Part shown: positions 1-8,191 of the stretch, piece by piece
Numbering within the stretch: the first letter of the stretch is position 1
Layout of the letters: each line of letters begins with the position of its first letter
Assembly (NCBI RefSeq): GCF_000346615.1
Contig: NZ_ANNU01000003.1
Location: forward strand, 29,174-93,173
Direction of reading: 5' to 3'
Origin: Nafulsella turpanensis ZLM-10
GTDB taxonomy: Bacteria; Bacteroidota; Bacteroidia; Cytophagales; Cyclobacteriaceae
DNA length: 64,000 nt
Translations under genes and position numbers: made by a program
Notes under the pieces: model-generated
The model's input: the letters and a program-made list of their open reading frames with translations, nothing else
The model's database searches: none
What the model was told of the DNA's origin: nothing

Positions 1-713
1 TGGCTAAGGCCTGTAATTATTATGGTGCAGGTACGGTGGAATTTATAGTGGATGAGCAGCTCAATTATTACTTCCTCGAAATGAATACCCGCTTACAGGT
101 AGAGCACCCGGTAACCGAACAAATTACAGGCGTCGACCTGGTAAAGGAGCAAATTGCAGTAGCCGAAGGGAAGCCTCTTCGCTTTAAGCAGAACGAGCTT
201 CGCATACAGGGGCATGCCATAGAGGTTCGGGTGTATGCCGAAGATCCTGCCAATAACTTTTTGCCGGATATTGGAAAGCTCCAGACTTACCAGCGGCCTC
301 AGGGACCTGGCATACGCGTAGATGACGGCTTTGAGCAGGGAATGGACATTCCAATTTATTACGATCCGATGATTGCCAAGCTGGTTACGTATGGCGATAC
401 CAGGGAGGAAGCCCGCCTCCGTATGATTCGAGCCATTGAGGAGTACCAGATTACCGGAATAGAAACTACTCTTCCTTTTTGCCGTTTAGTGATGGAGCAC
501 CCCGCTTTTATCAGCGGGCAATTCGACACAAAATTCATTGAAAAGCATTTTAAGCCCGAGGATTTACAGACGGTTCCGAATGAAGAGAGCCAGCAAATTG
601 CAGCCGTTTTCGCTACCTTTTTGCAGGAAAAGAATCAGCAGCAGCAAAAAGTAAATGAAGTGGTAAGTCCATCCGGTAAAAATGGGTCGGCCTGGAAAAA
701 CCGTGCCCGCTAA
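1..713 (+). CDS. accC: Acetyl-CoA carboxylase biotin carboxylase subunit, 3' part
   Basis: The carboxylase subunit makes carboxybiotin from bicarbonate and ATP, the first half-reaction of malonyl-CoA and fatty acid synthesis. The gene enters from outside the window; the open frame is readable from base 3 onward, so the apparent GTG at 36 is internal. The visible part carries the end of the ATP-grasp domain (FLEMNTRLQVEHPVTE, with the conserved E-x-N-x-R-x-Q-V-E-H core) and the C-terminal biotin carboxylase domain (GHAIEVRVYAEDP, then DPMIAKLVTYG). A Gln-rich tail of about 40 residues extends past the usual end. A strong stem-loop follows the stop. Pyruvate or propionyl-CoA carboxylase homologues share this domain, but the ending soon after the biotin carboxylase domain fits a stand-alone AccC. 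Confidence 0.93.
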   Translation, partial: AKACNYYGAGTVEFIVDEQLNYYFLEMNTRLQVEHPVTEQITGVDLVKEQIAVAEGKPLRFKQNELRIQGHAIEVRVYAEDPANNFLPDIGKLQTYQRPQGPGIRVDDGFEQGMDIPIYYDPMIAKLVTYGDTREEARLRMIRAIEEYQITGIETTLPFCRLVMEHPAFISGQFDTKFIEKHFKPEDLQTVPNEESQQIAAVFATFLQEKNQQQQKVNEVVSPSGKNGSAWKNRAR

Positions 714-736
714 AAGAATAGACTTTTAACACCCAT

Positions 737-780
737 ACAGCTGCAGCCCCTCACGGGTTGCAGCTGTTTATTGTATTTTT
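737..780 (+). terminator. Rho-independent terminator after accC
   Basis: A 13-bp stem (737-749 with 755-767, one G-U pair) with a five-base loop is followed by a T-rich tract, 24 bases after the accC stop. It overlaps the TTG at 771 that would otherwise extend the next gene, which supports the ATG at 792 as the real start of that gene. Confidence 0.75.
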
Positions 781-791
781 TATTCAAAACA

Positions 792-2093
792 ATGGCAGAA
801 ATTCTTCCTCTCCGTGCCTGGCGGTACAATCCTCAACAGTTCCCCTCTATTGTTGAGCTTAGCTCTCCCCTTTTCGATGTGGTGTCGGAAAAGCAGCGGC
901 GTATGTTATATAAAAATCCTTTTAACAGCATCCATATATCTGTACCGGAAGGTAAGGAACCGGCTGAACATGCTGCCCGCCTGCTCGAGGACTGGAAGCA
1001 AAAAGGAGTCATTCTGCAGGACAAGCTCCCTGCCATTTATGTCTACTACCAGTACTTTACCTTTTCTGGTTCCAATAAAGAGTATTGCAGAAAGGGCTTT
1101 ATCTGTAACATAAAAGCTTATGAATGGAGCGACAGAGTTATCCTCCGTCACGAAAATACCATTCCACGATCTGTAGACGACCGGCTTGAACTGCTGGACA
1201 AAACCCAGCTGAACGTTAGCCCCACCCATGGGCTCTACACCGATCCACATTTTGAGCTGGAACAGTATATGGATGAAAGTATGCTGAACCCTATCTACGA
1301 ATCGGAAGACTACCAGGGCGTCCGGGATGTGCTCAGCGCTATTCATGACGCTAAAGTGATTCGGCGGTTCCTGGAAGTGTTAAAGGACAAACAGGTTATT
1401 CTGGCCGATGGCCACCACCGTTACGAAGGCTCTCTCCGCTATCGCCTGCGCCGTATGGAAGAAAATAGGGAACATAACGGCCGGGAAAGCTACAATTACC
1501 ACATGATGTACCTGACCAATACCGAGTCAGATGACATCCGGATTCTTCCAACCCACCGTCTAGTATCGGGTTTAAAGGAATTTGATGAAGAAAGCCTTCT
1601 CAAAAAGCTGGAGGCCTATTTCATTATTAAGCAACTGGACAACCCATACGATGTAAACACCATTATTCTGGGCAAGCAATGGGCTTTTGGGTTACTTCTG
1701 AAAGATAATACCTACAAAATTCGCCTGAAACCCGAAGTTTATGAACAGCTCAGCTGGAAAATGCCTGAAGAGGTAAAACAGCTTGATTTAACGGTTCTTC
1801 ATTTTTTTGTAATGGAAAAAGTTTTGGGGATAAAAGGCAAAGACCAGAGCAGCTCAGAAAATATCACCTTCGAACGCAATTTTGCCAACTGCCTGGCAAA
1901 AGTTTTAAAAGATGAAGCCCAGTTTGCACTGATTATTAAGGATATTTCCATGGATGACGTTAAACGGGTATGTTACAGCGGCTTTACCATGCCGCAAAAA
2001 TCAACTTATTTTTACCCAAAAGTTATCTGCGGCTACCTTTTCAGCTCAATTAAGGAAGATGAATTTGCTATACCCCCTCATTTTAGGTTCTAA
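792..2093 (+). CDS. DUF1015 family protein
   Basis: A 433-residue soluble protein of the DUF1015 family, whose biochemical role is unknown to me. The family signature is visible: an N-terminal LRAWRYNP segment and the conserved DGHHRYEGSLRYR block near residues 205-217, where the His pair is nearly invariant in the family. There is no signal peptide or membrane segment, so it is probably cytoplasmic. I chose the ATG at 792 over the TTG at 771 because the latter lies in the terminator of accC and adds no conserved residues. The last 35 bases overlap the start of maf, so the two are probably co-transcribed. In related genomes DUF1015 often sits with serine biosynthesis genes; that is not the case here. 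Confidence 0.85.
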   Translation: MAEILPLRAWRYNPQQFPSIVELSSPLFDVVSEKQRRMLYKNPFNSIHISVPEGKEPAEHAARLLEDWKQKGVILQDKLPAIYVYYQYFTFSGSNKEYCRKGFICNIKAYEWSDRVILRHENTIPRSVDDRLELLDKTQLNVSPTHGLYTDPHFELEQYMDESMLNPIYESEDYQGVRDVLSAIHDAKVIRRFLEVLKDKQVILADGHHRYEGSLRYRLRRMEENREHNGRESYNYHMMYLTNTESDDIRILPTHRLVSGLKEFDEESLLKKLEAYFIIKQLDNPYDVNTIILGKQWAFGLLLKDNTYKIRLKPEVYEQLSWKMPEEVKQLDLTVLHFFVMEKVLGIKGKDQSSSENITFERNFANCLAKVLKDEAQFALIIKDISMDDVKRVCYSGFTMPQKSTYFYPKVICGYLFSSIKEDEFAIPPHFRF

Positions 2094-2634
2094 GTCGCCG
2101 CGCCGGCAGGAGTTGCTTCGGCAGGCTGGTTTTTCCTTTATGGTGGAAAGCATGGATACTGATGAAAGCTATCCGGCTGACCTGCCTGCTGATGCTGTGG
2201 CAGCTTACCTGGCGCAAAAAAAGGCGGAAGCCTTTGCTCCCAAACCCGGCCAACTCCTCTTAACTGCCGATACTACCGTTATTGTGGATGAATATATTTT
2301 GGGGAAACCTGCAGACGAAAAAGAGGCGGTGCAAATGCTCCGGCAGCTTTCCGGCCGCAGCCACAGAGTGGTGAGCGGAATTTGCCTGCGGCACCCGGAA
2401 GGATCCATTACTGCAGATGATTGTACAGAAGTCTTTTTCCGCCAGCTAAAAGAAGAAGAAATTACTTTTTATATTCGCCACTTTAAGCCTTTCGATAAAG
2501 CAGGAGCGTATGGAATACAGGAGTGGATTGGCATGATTGGAATTGAAAGAATTCATGGCTCTTACTATACGGTGATGGGGCTCCCTCTTCACAGGGTTTA
2601 TAAAGAACTGGAGGCTTTCTTCAATCCATCATAA
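2059..2634 (+). CDS. maf: Maf-like nucleoside triphosphate pyrophosphatase
   Basis: A house-cleaning enzyme of the Maf/HAM1 fold that hydrolyses non-canonical or excess nucleoside triphosphates (dTTP/UTP in the YhdE-type branch) to the monophosphate. The protein has 191 residues, normal for the family, and starts with the diagnostic LGSKSPRRQELL loop; TADTTVIVD holds the metal-binding Asp and FDKAGAYGIQ is the C-terminal signature. The ATG at 2059 is preceded by the purine-rich TAAGGAAG and lies inside the end of the DUF1015 gene, indicating translational coupling. A longer reading from 1954 would add 35 residues with no family similarity. It is followed directly by a perfect bidirectional terminator. 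Confidence 0.93.
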   Translation: MNLLYPLILGSKSPRRQELLRQAGFSFMVESMDTDESYPADLPADAVAAYLAQKKAEAFAPKPGQLLLTADTTVIVDEYILGKPADEKEAVQMLRQLSGRSHRVVSGICLRHPEGSITADDCTEVFFRQLKEEEITFYIRHFKPFDKAGAYGIQEWIGMIGIERIHGSYYTVMGLPLHRVYKELEAFFNPS

Positions 2635-2636
2635 AC

Positions 2637-2675
2637 AAAAAGAGAGGCTGCCATGGACTGACAGCCTCTCTTTTT
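2637..2675. terminator. Bidirectional terminator between maf and the efflux adaptor
   Basis: A perfect 14-bp inverted repeat (2637-2650 with 2662-2675, loop of 11) begins with five A and ends with five T, so it can end transcription in both directions. It sits between the convergent maf and hlyD-like genes. Confidence 0.9.
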
Positions 2676-2691
2676 GCTCTCTAATTTAGGT

Positions 2692-4068
2692 TTAATCCTC
2701 AATTTCTTTCTCCTCTTCTAATTCCAAAGGTTTTATCAAATCCCCTTCTTCCAGCCGTTTACTCACCACCAGGTATGGTCCGGCCACTACTTCCTGTCCC
2801 TGCTCGAGGCCTTCAATGATTTCTATGAATTCATAATCGCTGATGCCCGTTTTTACATTTACCATATTGGCCACTCCATCTTTATACACAAAAACGACTT
2901 CTTCAATTTCATCTTCCACATCCGGCAACCGTTTAGGGTCTTCAGTTTCCATATCAGCACCTCCCATACGTTTTGCATCTCCTTCATCTTCCAATTCAAT
3001 ACTTCTCGTCGTTACCGCAGCTAATGGAACAGACAAAACATTCTCTTTTTTATTGGTTATTATTTCCACACTGGCAGTCATACCAGGGCGAAAAGGAATC
3101 TTCATCCCTTCCTCTTCTATCAAATCCTGGAAGGAGCTATTCAGGATCCTGACTTTCACCTCAAACTCTGTTACCGCCTCGGGAGAAACCTTTGCATTTG
3201 CCGTATTGGCAATGGCTGTTACCACTCCTTTAAACTGACGGTCCATATGAGCATAGCTGTCTACATCTATAATGGCTGTATCGCCAAGGCTTACCCGAAT
3301 AATATCGTTTTCATTTACATCTACCTGTACTTCCATCCGGTTGAGGTCGGCGATGCGCATCATTTCAGTACCAGCCATTTGAGAGGTACCTACCACACGT
3401 TCACCTTCTTCAACCGAAAGCTTGGAAATAGTTCCACTCACCGGGGCATGTACTGAGGTAAGGTCCAGGTTTTCCTGGGCTTCTTTAACCGTAGCACCTG
3501 CACTCTCCACCATATAGCGTGCGGCTTCTACATTTTGCTGGGCCGCCTGTAACTCTTCCTCTGCTACCCGGTAGGTGGCCCGGGCCTGGTCAAAATCTGC
3601 ATCAGAAATAACATTTTGCTTGTACAGCTTCTCGCTCCGCTCAAAATCGCTCTTCGCTTTCTCGAACTGCGCCTCGGCCTGTGCAAGCCGGCTACGCGAA
3701 CTGGAAAGATTAGCCTTTTGCTGGTTGTAATTAGCCTTCACCCGGGCAAGTGCTGACTGGAAATTATCTGGTCGTATTTTAATTAAAAGGTCTCCTCTTA
3801 CTACAGAGTCTCCTTCCTTTACCAGCAGCTCAATAATTTCGCCAGGTACATCCGGTGTTATCTGGACTTCAGTTTCTGGTTGGATCATCCCCGATGCATT
3901 AACTTTTTCTACAATGGTGTGGAGATCTGCCTCTGCCAGCTCTACTTCAATTTGTTCCGGCTGGCCAATTATCCCAGCCGATTTAGCCGCTACAGCAGCA
4001 ATTACCAGTACAGCTACAACAGCCAGTAGGATATAAAGTAAGCGGTTTGATTTTTTTCTTTTTGCCAT
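2692..4068 (-). CDS. Periplasmic adaptor subunit of an efflux pump (HlyD/MacA-like)
   Basis: A membrane-fusion protein that would link an inner-membrane transporter to a TolC channel. Its 458 residues show one N-terminal transmembrane helix (about 10-31), a lipoyl-like half (about 65-100), an Ala/Gln/Glu-rich coiled-coil hairpin (about 105-205), the second lipoyl half (VHAPVSGTISKLSVEEGERV) and beta-barrel domains. A charged, acidic insertion (about 355-395) separates the barrel from the membrane-proximal domain. It follows the tolC-like gene by only 2 bases and ends at the terminator 2637-2675. No ABC (MacB) or RND permease follows, although such a gene is the usual third member, so the partner must be encoded elsewhere. 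Confidence 0.88.
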   Translation of the reverse strand: MAKRKKSNRLLYILLAVVAVLVIAAVAAKSAGIIGQPEQIEVELAEADLHTIVEKVNASGMIQPETEVQITPDVPGEIIELLVKEGDSVVRGDLLIKIRPDNFQSALARVKANYNQQKANLSSSRSRLAQAEAQFEKAKSDFERSEKLYKQNVISDADFDQARATYRVAEEELQAAQQNVEAARYMVESAGATVKEAQENLDLTSVHAPVSGTISKLSVEEGERVVGTSQMAGTEMMRIADLNRMEVQVDVNENDIIRVSLGDTAIIDVDSYAHMDRQFKGVVTAIANTANAKVSPEAVTEFEVKVRILNSSFQDLIEEEGMKIPFRPGMTASVEIITNKKENVLSVPLAAVTTRSIELEDEGDAKRMGGADMETEDPKRLPDVEDEIEEVVFVYKDGVANMVNVKTGISDYEFIEIIEGLEQGQEVVAGPYLVVSKRLEEGDLIKPLELEEEKEIED

Positions 4069-4070
4069 AA

Positions 4071-5513
4071 TTATTCGAATGAGAACGGTTCGTTGAGGTA
4101 AAAGTCCAGTAGTTCTGTTTTAAAAATATAATCGTACTTGGCACGGATTAAATTAGAGAGGGCCACATCTAGATTAGTTTTGGCAACATTATAATCTACC
4201 GCATTGGAAGCGCCAAGGTTAAAGCGCTGTTCTGCACTTCGGAATGCTTCTTCAAGAGACCTTACCTGATTTTGGATGGAACGAAAGGTTAAAGCCGCTG
4301 CTTTTACATCCTGAACGGCTAGTTCGATAGTTTCCCTTAGATCCTGCCGGGCTAGCCTTGCCTGCAACTGTGCCCGATCCTGTGCTATCCGTGCCTGACT
4401 TATGGAGGCCTGTGTACGGAGGCCGTTAAAGATAGGAATGTTCAGGCTTATAGTAAAAGAGCGACTAAGATTGTATTCAAGTTGCTTAAAATAAGCAAAT
4501 TCCTGTTTCACCGTGGTTGGGACCATAGTCTTCACATCTTGGCGGATATTATTTTCATCATAATAATAGCCAATTTCGATTTCTTGCATTGGTCCTTCTA
4601 TAAGGTTTCGAAAGTCGGGAGAATATCGACTGCCTAAACCGGCCTGTGCTGTAATACTGGGGTATAAGTTTCCTTTTGCGGCCCTTAGCCCATATTCGCT
4701 GCTGAGTACCCAGGCATCAACGGCATTAATAACCGGTTGTGTTTCTTCGGCCACATCATATATCTCGGCTGCACTCATAGGGTATACCTCTACACCGCTC
4801 AGCTCAAGCTCCGGATCTACTATCTCTATCGCTTCGCCCGCAGGAAGTTGCAAAAGTTGTTTTAAGTTCAAAAGGGAGAGCTCTAGGCTATTTAGTGCTT
4901 CGGTAACGGCCAGTTCATCGCTGGCGAATTGTGCCTCAACTTCAAAAAGGCTGGCTTGTGGCAGTACTCCCACTTCTACCTGCTTTTGGGTTCGTTCCCG
5001 CTGAAGATCTGTTGCCTCGAGGCGTGCCTCTGCACTTTCCAGCAACTCTTTATTGAAAAGAATGCTTGTATAGGCACTGATTATCTGGAGGCTGATATTA
5101 TTACGCGTGCCTGCCAGTTCAAATTCACTTGCTTCCAGGGAAGCTTTGTTCTGCCTGATCAGATTCTGCTTACTAAAACCGTTAAAAAGGACAACATTAC
5201 TTCCCAGCGAATAGGACTGGGCGCTTACCGGTTCATTAATAAAGTCGTTGGTTACCGGGTTTATTGAACGACCTACTGAATAGCTGTAATCAGCACCCCC
5301 ATTGAGGGAAGGAAAAAGATCGGCCTTGGATCTCGTAAGCTCCACTTTTTCAGAAAGCATGTTCAGCTGGCTTAGCTTTACCTGCAGGTTATGCTCACGG
5401 GCATACTCAATGCACTCCTCCAGTGTCCATTGGTTCCCGGGTTCGCTTTCATCCTGTGCCAGGCAATCCAATGCAGGCAGGAGGGCAAACATTAGTAAAT
5501 AGAATCTTTTCAT
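4071..5513 (-). CDS. TolC family outer-membrane efflux protein
   Basis: An outer-membrane channel for tripartite efflux. The 480-residue protein begins with a signal peptide (MKRFYLLMFALLPALDCLAQ) and contains the two long helical repeats typical of the family: SLGSNVVLFNG and, in the second half, SISLNIPIFNGLRTQASI, followed by coiled-coil helices rich in Gln, Ala and Arg. I placed the start at 5513 because the longer reading to 5624 adds 37 residues without signal-peptide character and runs into sdaAB. It lies 13 bases after the sdaAB stop and 2 bases before the adaptor gene, so all three are likely one transcript. The substrate cannot be told from sequence. Confidence 0.9.
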   Translation of the reverse strand: MKRFYLLMFALLPALDCLAQDESEPGNQWTLEECIEYAREHNLQVKLSQLNMLSEKVELTRSKADLFPSLNGGADYSYSVGRSINPVTNDFINEPVSAQSYSLGSNVVLFNGFSKQNLIRQNKASLEASEFELAGTRNNISLQIISAYTSILFNKELLESAEARLEATDLQRERTQKQVEVGVLPQASLFEVEAQFASDELAVTEALNSLELSLLNLKQLLQLPAGEAIEIVDPELELSGVEVYPMSAAEIYDVAEETQPVINAVDAWVLSSEYGLRAAKGNLYPSITAQAGLGSRYSPDFRNLIEGPMQEIEIGYYYDENNIRQDVKTMVPTTVKQEFAYFKQLEYNLSRSFTISLNIPIFNGLRTQASISQARIAQDRAQLQARLARQDLRETIELAVQDVKAAALTFRSIQNQVRSLEEAFRSAEQRFNLGASNAVDYNVAKTNLDVALSNLIRAKYDYIFKTELLDFYLNEPFSFE

Positions 5514-5526
5514 AGAAGAATAGAAA

Positions 5527-6204
5527 TTAGAAATCGATATCAGGGATATATAGAACTTCCTGTACCCAGTCGAGGTGGGAAAGGTACTGCTGAACAATGG
5601 GTTGGATTCCTGAATCCATTTCAATGACCAGGCAGGCTAAATCATTTTTGCCCTTACGGGAAACCGACATCGTAGCAATATTACAATTATCGTTTGCCAG
5701 TACATTTGAAATAAAAGCGATACTTCCTTTTACATCTTTAGCAGTAATGATGAGCGTATGGTGGGCTGCGCTGAAATTGGCGGTAAAGCCATTAAGCTTA
5801 GGAATACGGATAACACCCCCACCAAGGCTTTCTCCGATAACTTCTACTTTCCGTTCCCCTGCTGTCAACTCCAGCTTAACGGTATTAGGGTGAAAAACAG
5901 ATGCATTTCCTACGGAGCGAAAGTTATACTTCAGACCTTCCTCTTTAGCAATATCGAGTGCCTGCTTAATCCTTACATCATCGGTCTTAAAGTCAAGCAA
6001 TCCGGCCAGTATGGCACGGTTACTACCATGCCCCTCGTAGGTGCGGGCAAAAGAATTATAAAAAGTAATCTGTGCTTCATCGGGCTGCTTCCCCAACACA
6101 CGACGGGCCACTCTTCCTATTCGTACAACACCAGCGGTATGAGAACTGCTGGGCCCAATCATTACAGGACCTATCATATCGAATACACTACTTCTTTCGG
6201 ACAT
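5527..6204 (-). CDS. sdaAB: L-serine dehydratase, iron-sulfur type, beta subunit
   Basis: The beta subunit of the [4Fe-4S] L-serine ammonia-lyase that converts serine to pyruvate and ammonia. The 225-residue protein has the family motif IGPSSSHTAGVVRIGR near the N-terminus, a central YEGHGSNRAILAGLLD segment, GESLGGGVIRI, and a C-terminal ACT-like domain (about 148-225) with NVLANDNCNIATMSVSR. The length matches the separate beta chain of the two-subunit type, not the fused enterobacterial SdaA. The alpha subunit, which carries the cluster cysteines, is not in the window. It is the first gene of a run that continues with the tolC-like and adaptor genes, an unexpected partnership. Confidence 0.92.
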   Translation of the reverse strand: MSERSSVFDMIGPVMIGPSSSHTAGVVRIGRVARRVLGKQPDEAQITFYNSFARTYEGHGSNRAILAGLLDFKTDDVRIKQALDIAKEEGLKYNFRSVGNASVFHPNTVKLELTAGERKVEVIGESLGGGVIRIPKLNGFTANFSAAHHTLIITAKDVKGSIAFISNVLANDNCNIATMSVSRKGKNDLACLVIEMDSGIQPIVQQYLSHLDWVQEVLYIPDIDF

Positions 6205-6284
6205 TTCTTTAAATTTACTGGTTCAATACTAAACAAATATGGGAAAAGATTACAGGAATTATTTATAAATGGTTAAATAGTTAC

Positions 6285-7094
6285 ATGGAAGTACTTTTTA
6301 ACGGAAAGCTCTATAATGAGCAGGAAATAAGACTACAGAAAGACAACAGAGCATTTTGCTATGGTGATGGTATTTTTGAAACCATGGTTACCCATCGCGG
6401 AAGCTCTCCTCTACTCTCGCTGCATTACGAAAGGCTCCGGAAGGGGGCCCTGGTACTACACCTGCACCTTCCGTTTTCTCTACAGGAACTGGAAGCTTAC
6501 ATTTGGCAACTCTCCACACAGTTTCCAGACCCTGTTCTCCGTATGCGCCTGCAAATTTGGAGAAAGCCGGGAGGATTATACACACCGCAACAGGAAAAAA
6601 CGGATTTTTTAATGACCGCTTCCCCTTTTAAAAAACCTGAAAAACGAAAAGAAAAGGCCGCCTTTGCAACAGGTATCTCTCTTTCTTATTCTCCCTTTTC
6701 TTCCTTAAAGACGATGAATGCTCTCCCCTATGTGCTGGCAGGGATTGAAAAGCAGCAAAAAGGGCTGGCGGAGATTATCCTTACCAATGAAAAAGACCAG
6801 GTTGCCGAGGCCGGGGCGGCTAATTTATTCTGGCTAAAAGACGGGAACTGGTATACTCCACACCTCCGGAGTGGCTGTATTGCCGGCGTTATGCGGGCTC
6901 ACCTGATCAAACGCCTGAAAGCGCAAAAACAGGAAGTAAAAGAGGTTCTTCTCCCAAAAGAAAAGCTCAGGGAAGCCGATGCTCTATTTGGCTGCAATGT
7001 TACCGGAATATTCAGCATAATTGAGCTTGAGGGGCATGTATTCGAAGACCAGTGGGAGAATTTAGCAGAACAGCTACAGTTCGCTTTTCTGTAG
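6285..7094 (+). CDS. pabC: PLP-dependent class IV aminotransferase, probable aminodeoxychorismate lyase
   Basis: A fold-type IV PLP enzyme of 269 residues. The best guess is 4-amino-4-deoxychorismate lyase, which makes p-aminobenzoate for folate; branched-chain aminotransferase-like activity is the alternative. Seen: RAFCYGDGIFETM near the N-terminus, a KTMN motif with the likely Schiff-base Lys, then AEAGAANLFWLKDG and TPHLRSGCIAGVMR, the usual phosphate-binding and C-terminal signatures. The protein is somewhat shorter than branched-chain aminotransferases, which favours PabC. It is transcribed divergently from sdaAB and converges on thyA, another folate-linked gene, with a 29-base gap. Confidence 0.8.
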   Translation: MEVLFNGKLYNEQEIRLQKDNRAFCYGDGIFETMVTHRGSSPLLSLHYERLRKGALVLHLHLPFSLQELEAYIWQLSTQFPDPVLRMRLQIWRKPGGLYTPQQEKTDFLMTASPFKKPEKRKEKAAFATGISLSYSPFSSLKTMNALPYVLAGIEKQQKGLAEIILTNEKDQVAEAGAANLFWLKDGNWYTPHLRSGCIAGVMRAHLIKRLKAQKQEVKEVLLPKEKLREADALFGCNVTGIFSIIELEGHVFEDQWENLAEQLQFAFL

Positions 7095-7123
7095 GAAAGT
7101 CCTGCTCTGCTCCAGAACGGAAG

Positions 7124-7918
7124 TTAAACGGCAATAGGTGCCTTAATGCCCGGATGGTACTGATAATCCACAATTTCAAAATCTTCGAACTGATAATCGA
7201 AAATAGAATGGGGTCTTCTTTTAATCTTTAGCCTGGGCAAAGGGTAAGGCTCTCGGCTTAACTGAAGCTTTGCCTGCTCCAGGTGGTTCAGGTACAAATG
7301 CACATCTCCTCCGGTCCAGACGAAATCGCCTGCCTCCAGTTCGCATTGCTGCGCAATCATATGTACCAGCAGCGCATAGGAGGCAATGTTGAATGGAAGG
7401 CCCAGAAAGGTATCGCAGGAACGCTGATAAAGCTGGCAGGAGAGCTTACCGTCGGCAACATAGAACTGGAAAAAGGCATGGCAGGGAGGCAGCGCCATTT
7501 TAGGGAGGTCGCCTACATTCCAGGCGCTTACAATAAGCCTGCGGGAGTCGGGGGTGTTTTTAATCTGGTCGATTACGGTTTTAATCTGGTCGATGGTATT
7601 CCCGTCCCTGTCGGTCCAGCTTCGCCACTGGGCACCATAAATTGGCCCCAGCTCACCATTTTCATCTGCCCATTCATCCCAGATGGTTACGCCCTTCTCA
7701 TTTAAGTATTTAATATTCGTATCGCCATTCAGGAACCACAGCAGTTCATGGATAATGGATTTCAGGTGAAGCCTCTTGGTGGTTACCAGCGGAAAGCCTT
7801 TAGAAAGGTCAAACCTGAGCTGTCTGCCAAACACAGAAAGTGTACCGGTGCCGGTCCTGTCTTCCTTTTTTACCCCATTCTCCAATATATCCCTGAGTAA
7901 TTCCTGGTACTGCGTCAT
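7124..7918 (-). CDS. thyA: Thymidylate synthase
   Basis: Makes dTMP from dUMP using methylene-tetrahydrofolate. The 264 residues equal the length of the E. coli enzyme. Seen: [13 protein letters not shown] with the phosphate-binding Arg, LHELLWFL-type helix, [19 protein letters not shown], the nucleophile Cys in [30 protein letters not shown], and the C-terminal IKAPIAV that closes the active site. No dihydrofolate reductase gene follows, though folA is the common neighbour. The gene is oriented against pabC and divergent from the trehalase gene; a possible promoter lies at 8010-8041. Confidence 0.97.
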   Translation of the reverse strand: MTQYQELLRDILENGVKKEDRTGTGTLSVFGRQLRFDLSKGFPLVTTKRLHLKSIIHELLWFLNGDTNIKYLNEKGVTIWDEWADENGELGPIYGAQWRSWTDRDGNTIDQIKTVIDQIKNTPDSRRLIVSAWNVGDLPKMALPPCHAFFQFYVADGKLSCQLYQRSCDTFLGLPFNIASYALLVHMIAQQCELEAGDFVWTGGDVHLYLNHLEQAKLQLSREPYPLPRLKIKRRPHSIFDYQFEDFEIVDYQYHPGIKAPIAV

Positions 7919-8009
7919 TCGTTTTAATTTAAAAAGTATTTACTGTTTGCCTGCTTAACAGGAGTTAACAGAAGTTTGTCTACACAGGCTTTGGGCTACC
8001 GCTCCCATT

Positions 8010-8041
8010 CAAATATAGTAAGAACTTCCCCGTTTTTACAA
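8010..8041 (-). promoter_or_regulatory. Candidate Bacteroidota-type promoter for thyA
   Basis: On the minus strand a TATATTTG box (plus-strand 8010-8017) fits the TAnnTTTG -7 consensus, and a TTG lies 21 bases upstream (8039-8041). The box is about 90 bases before the thyA start, so the leader would be fairly long. Motif match only. Confidence 0.35.
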
Positions 8042-8191
8042 GTCGCTTCCAATGGAATTTAACGGCCACCATCGTTTCCGCCCATCCGCAATTTATCTTC
8101 ACTGACTTAAGCCCTTTAAACCGGCAGGTTTGCAGCTGTAAACCTCTTTACTGCCTTACCGTTATAATTAAGGTTATAACTCCATTTGCTG

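Noticed and set aside
1954..2058. Extended start of maf
   Set aside because: The added 35 residues lie inside the DUF1015 coding region and have no family similarity; the ATG at 2059 gives the canonical Maf N-terminus.
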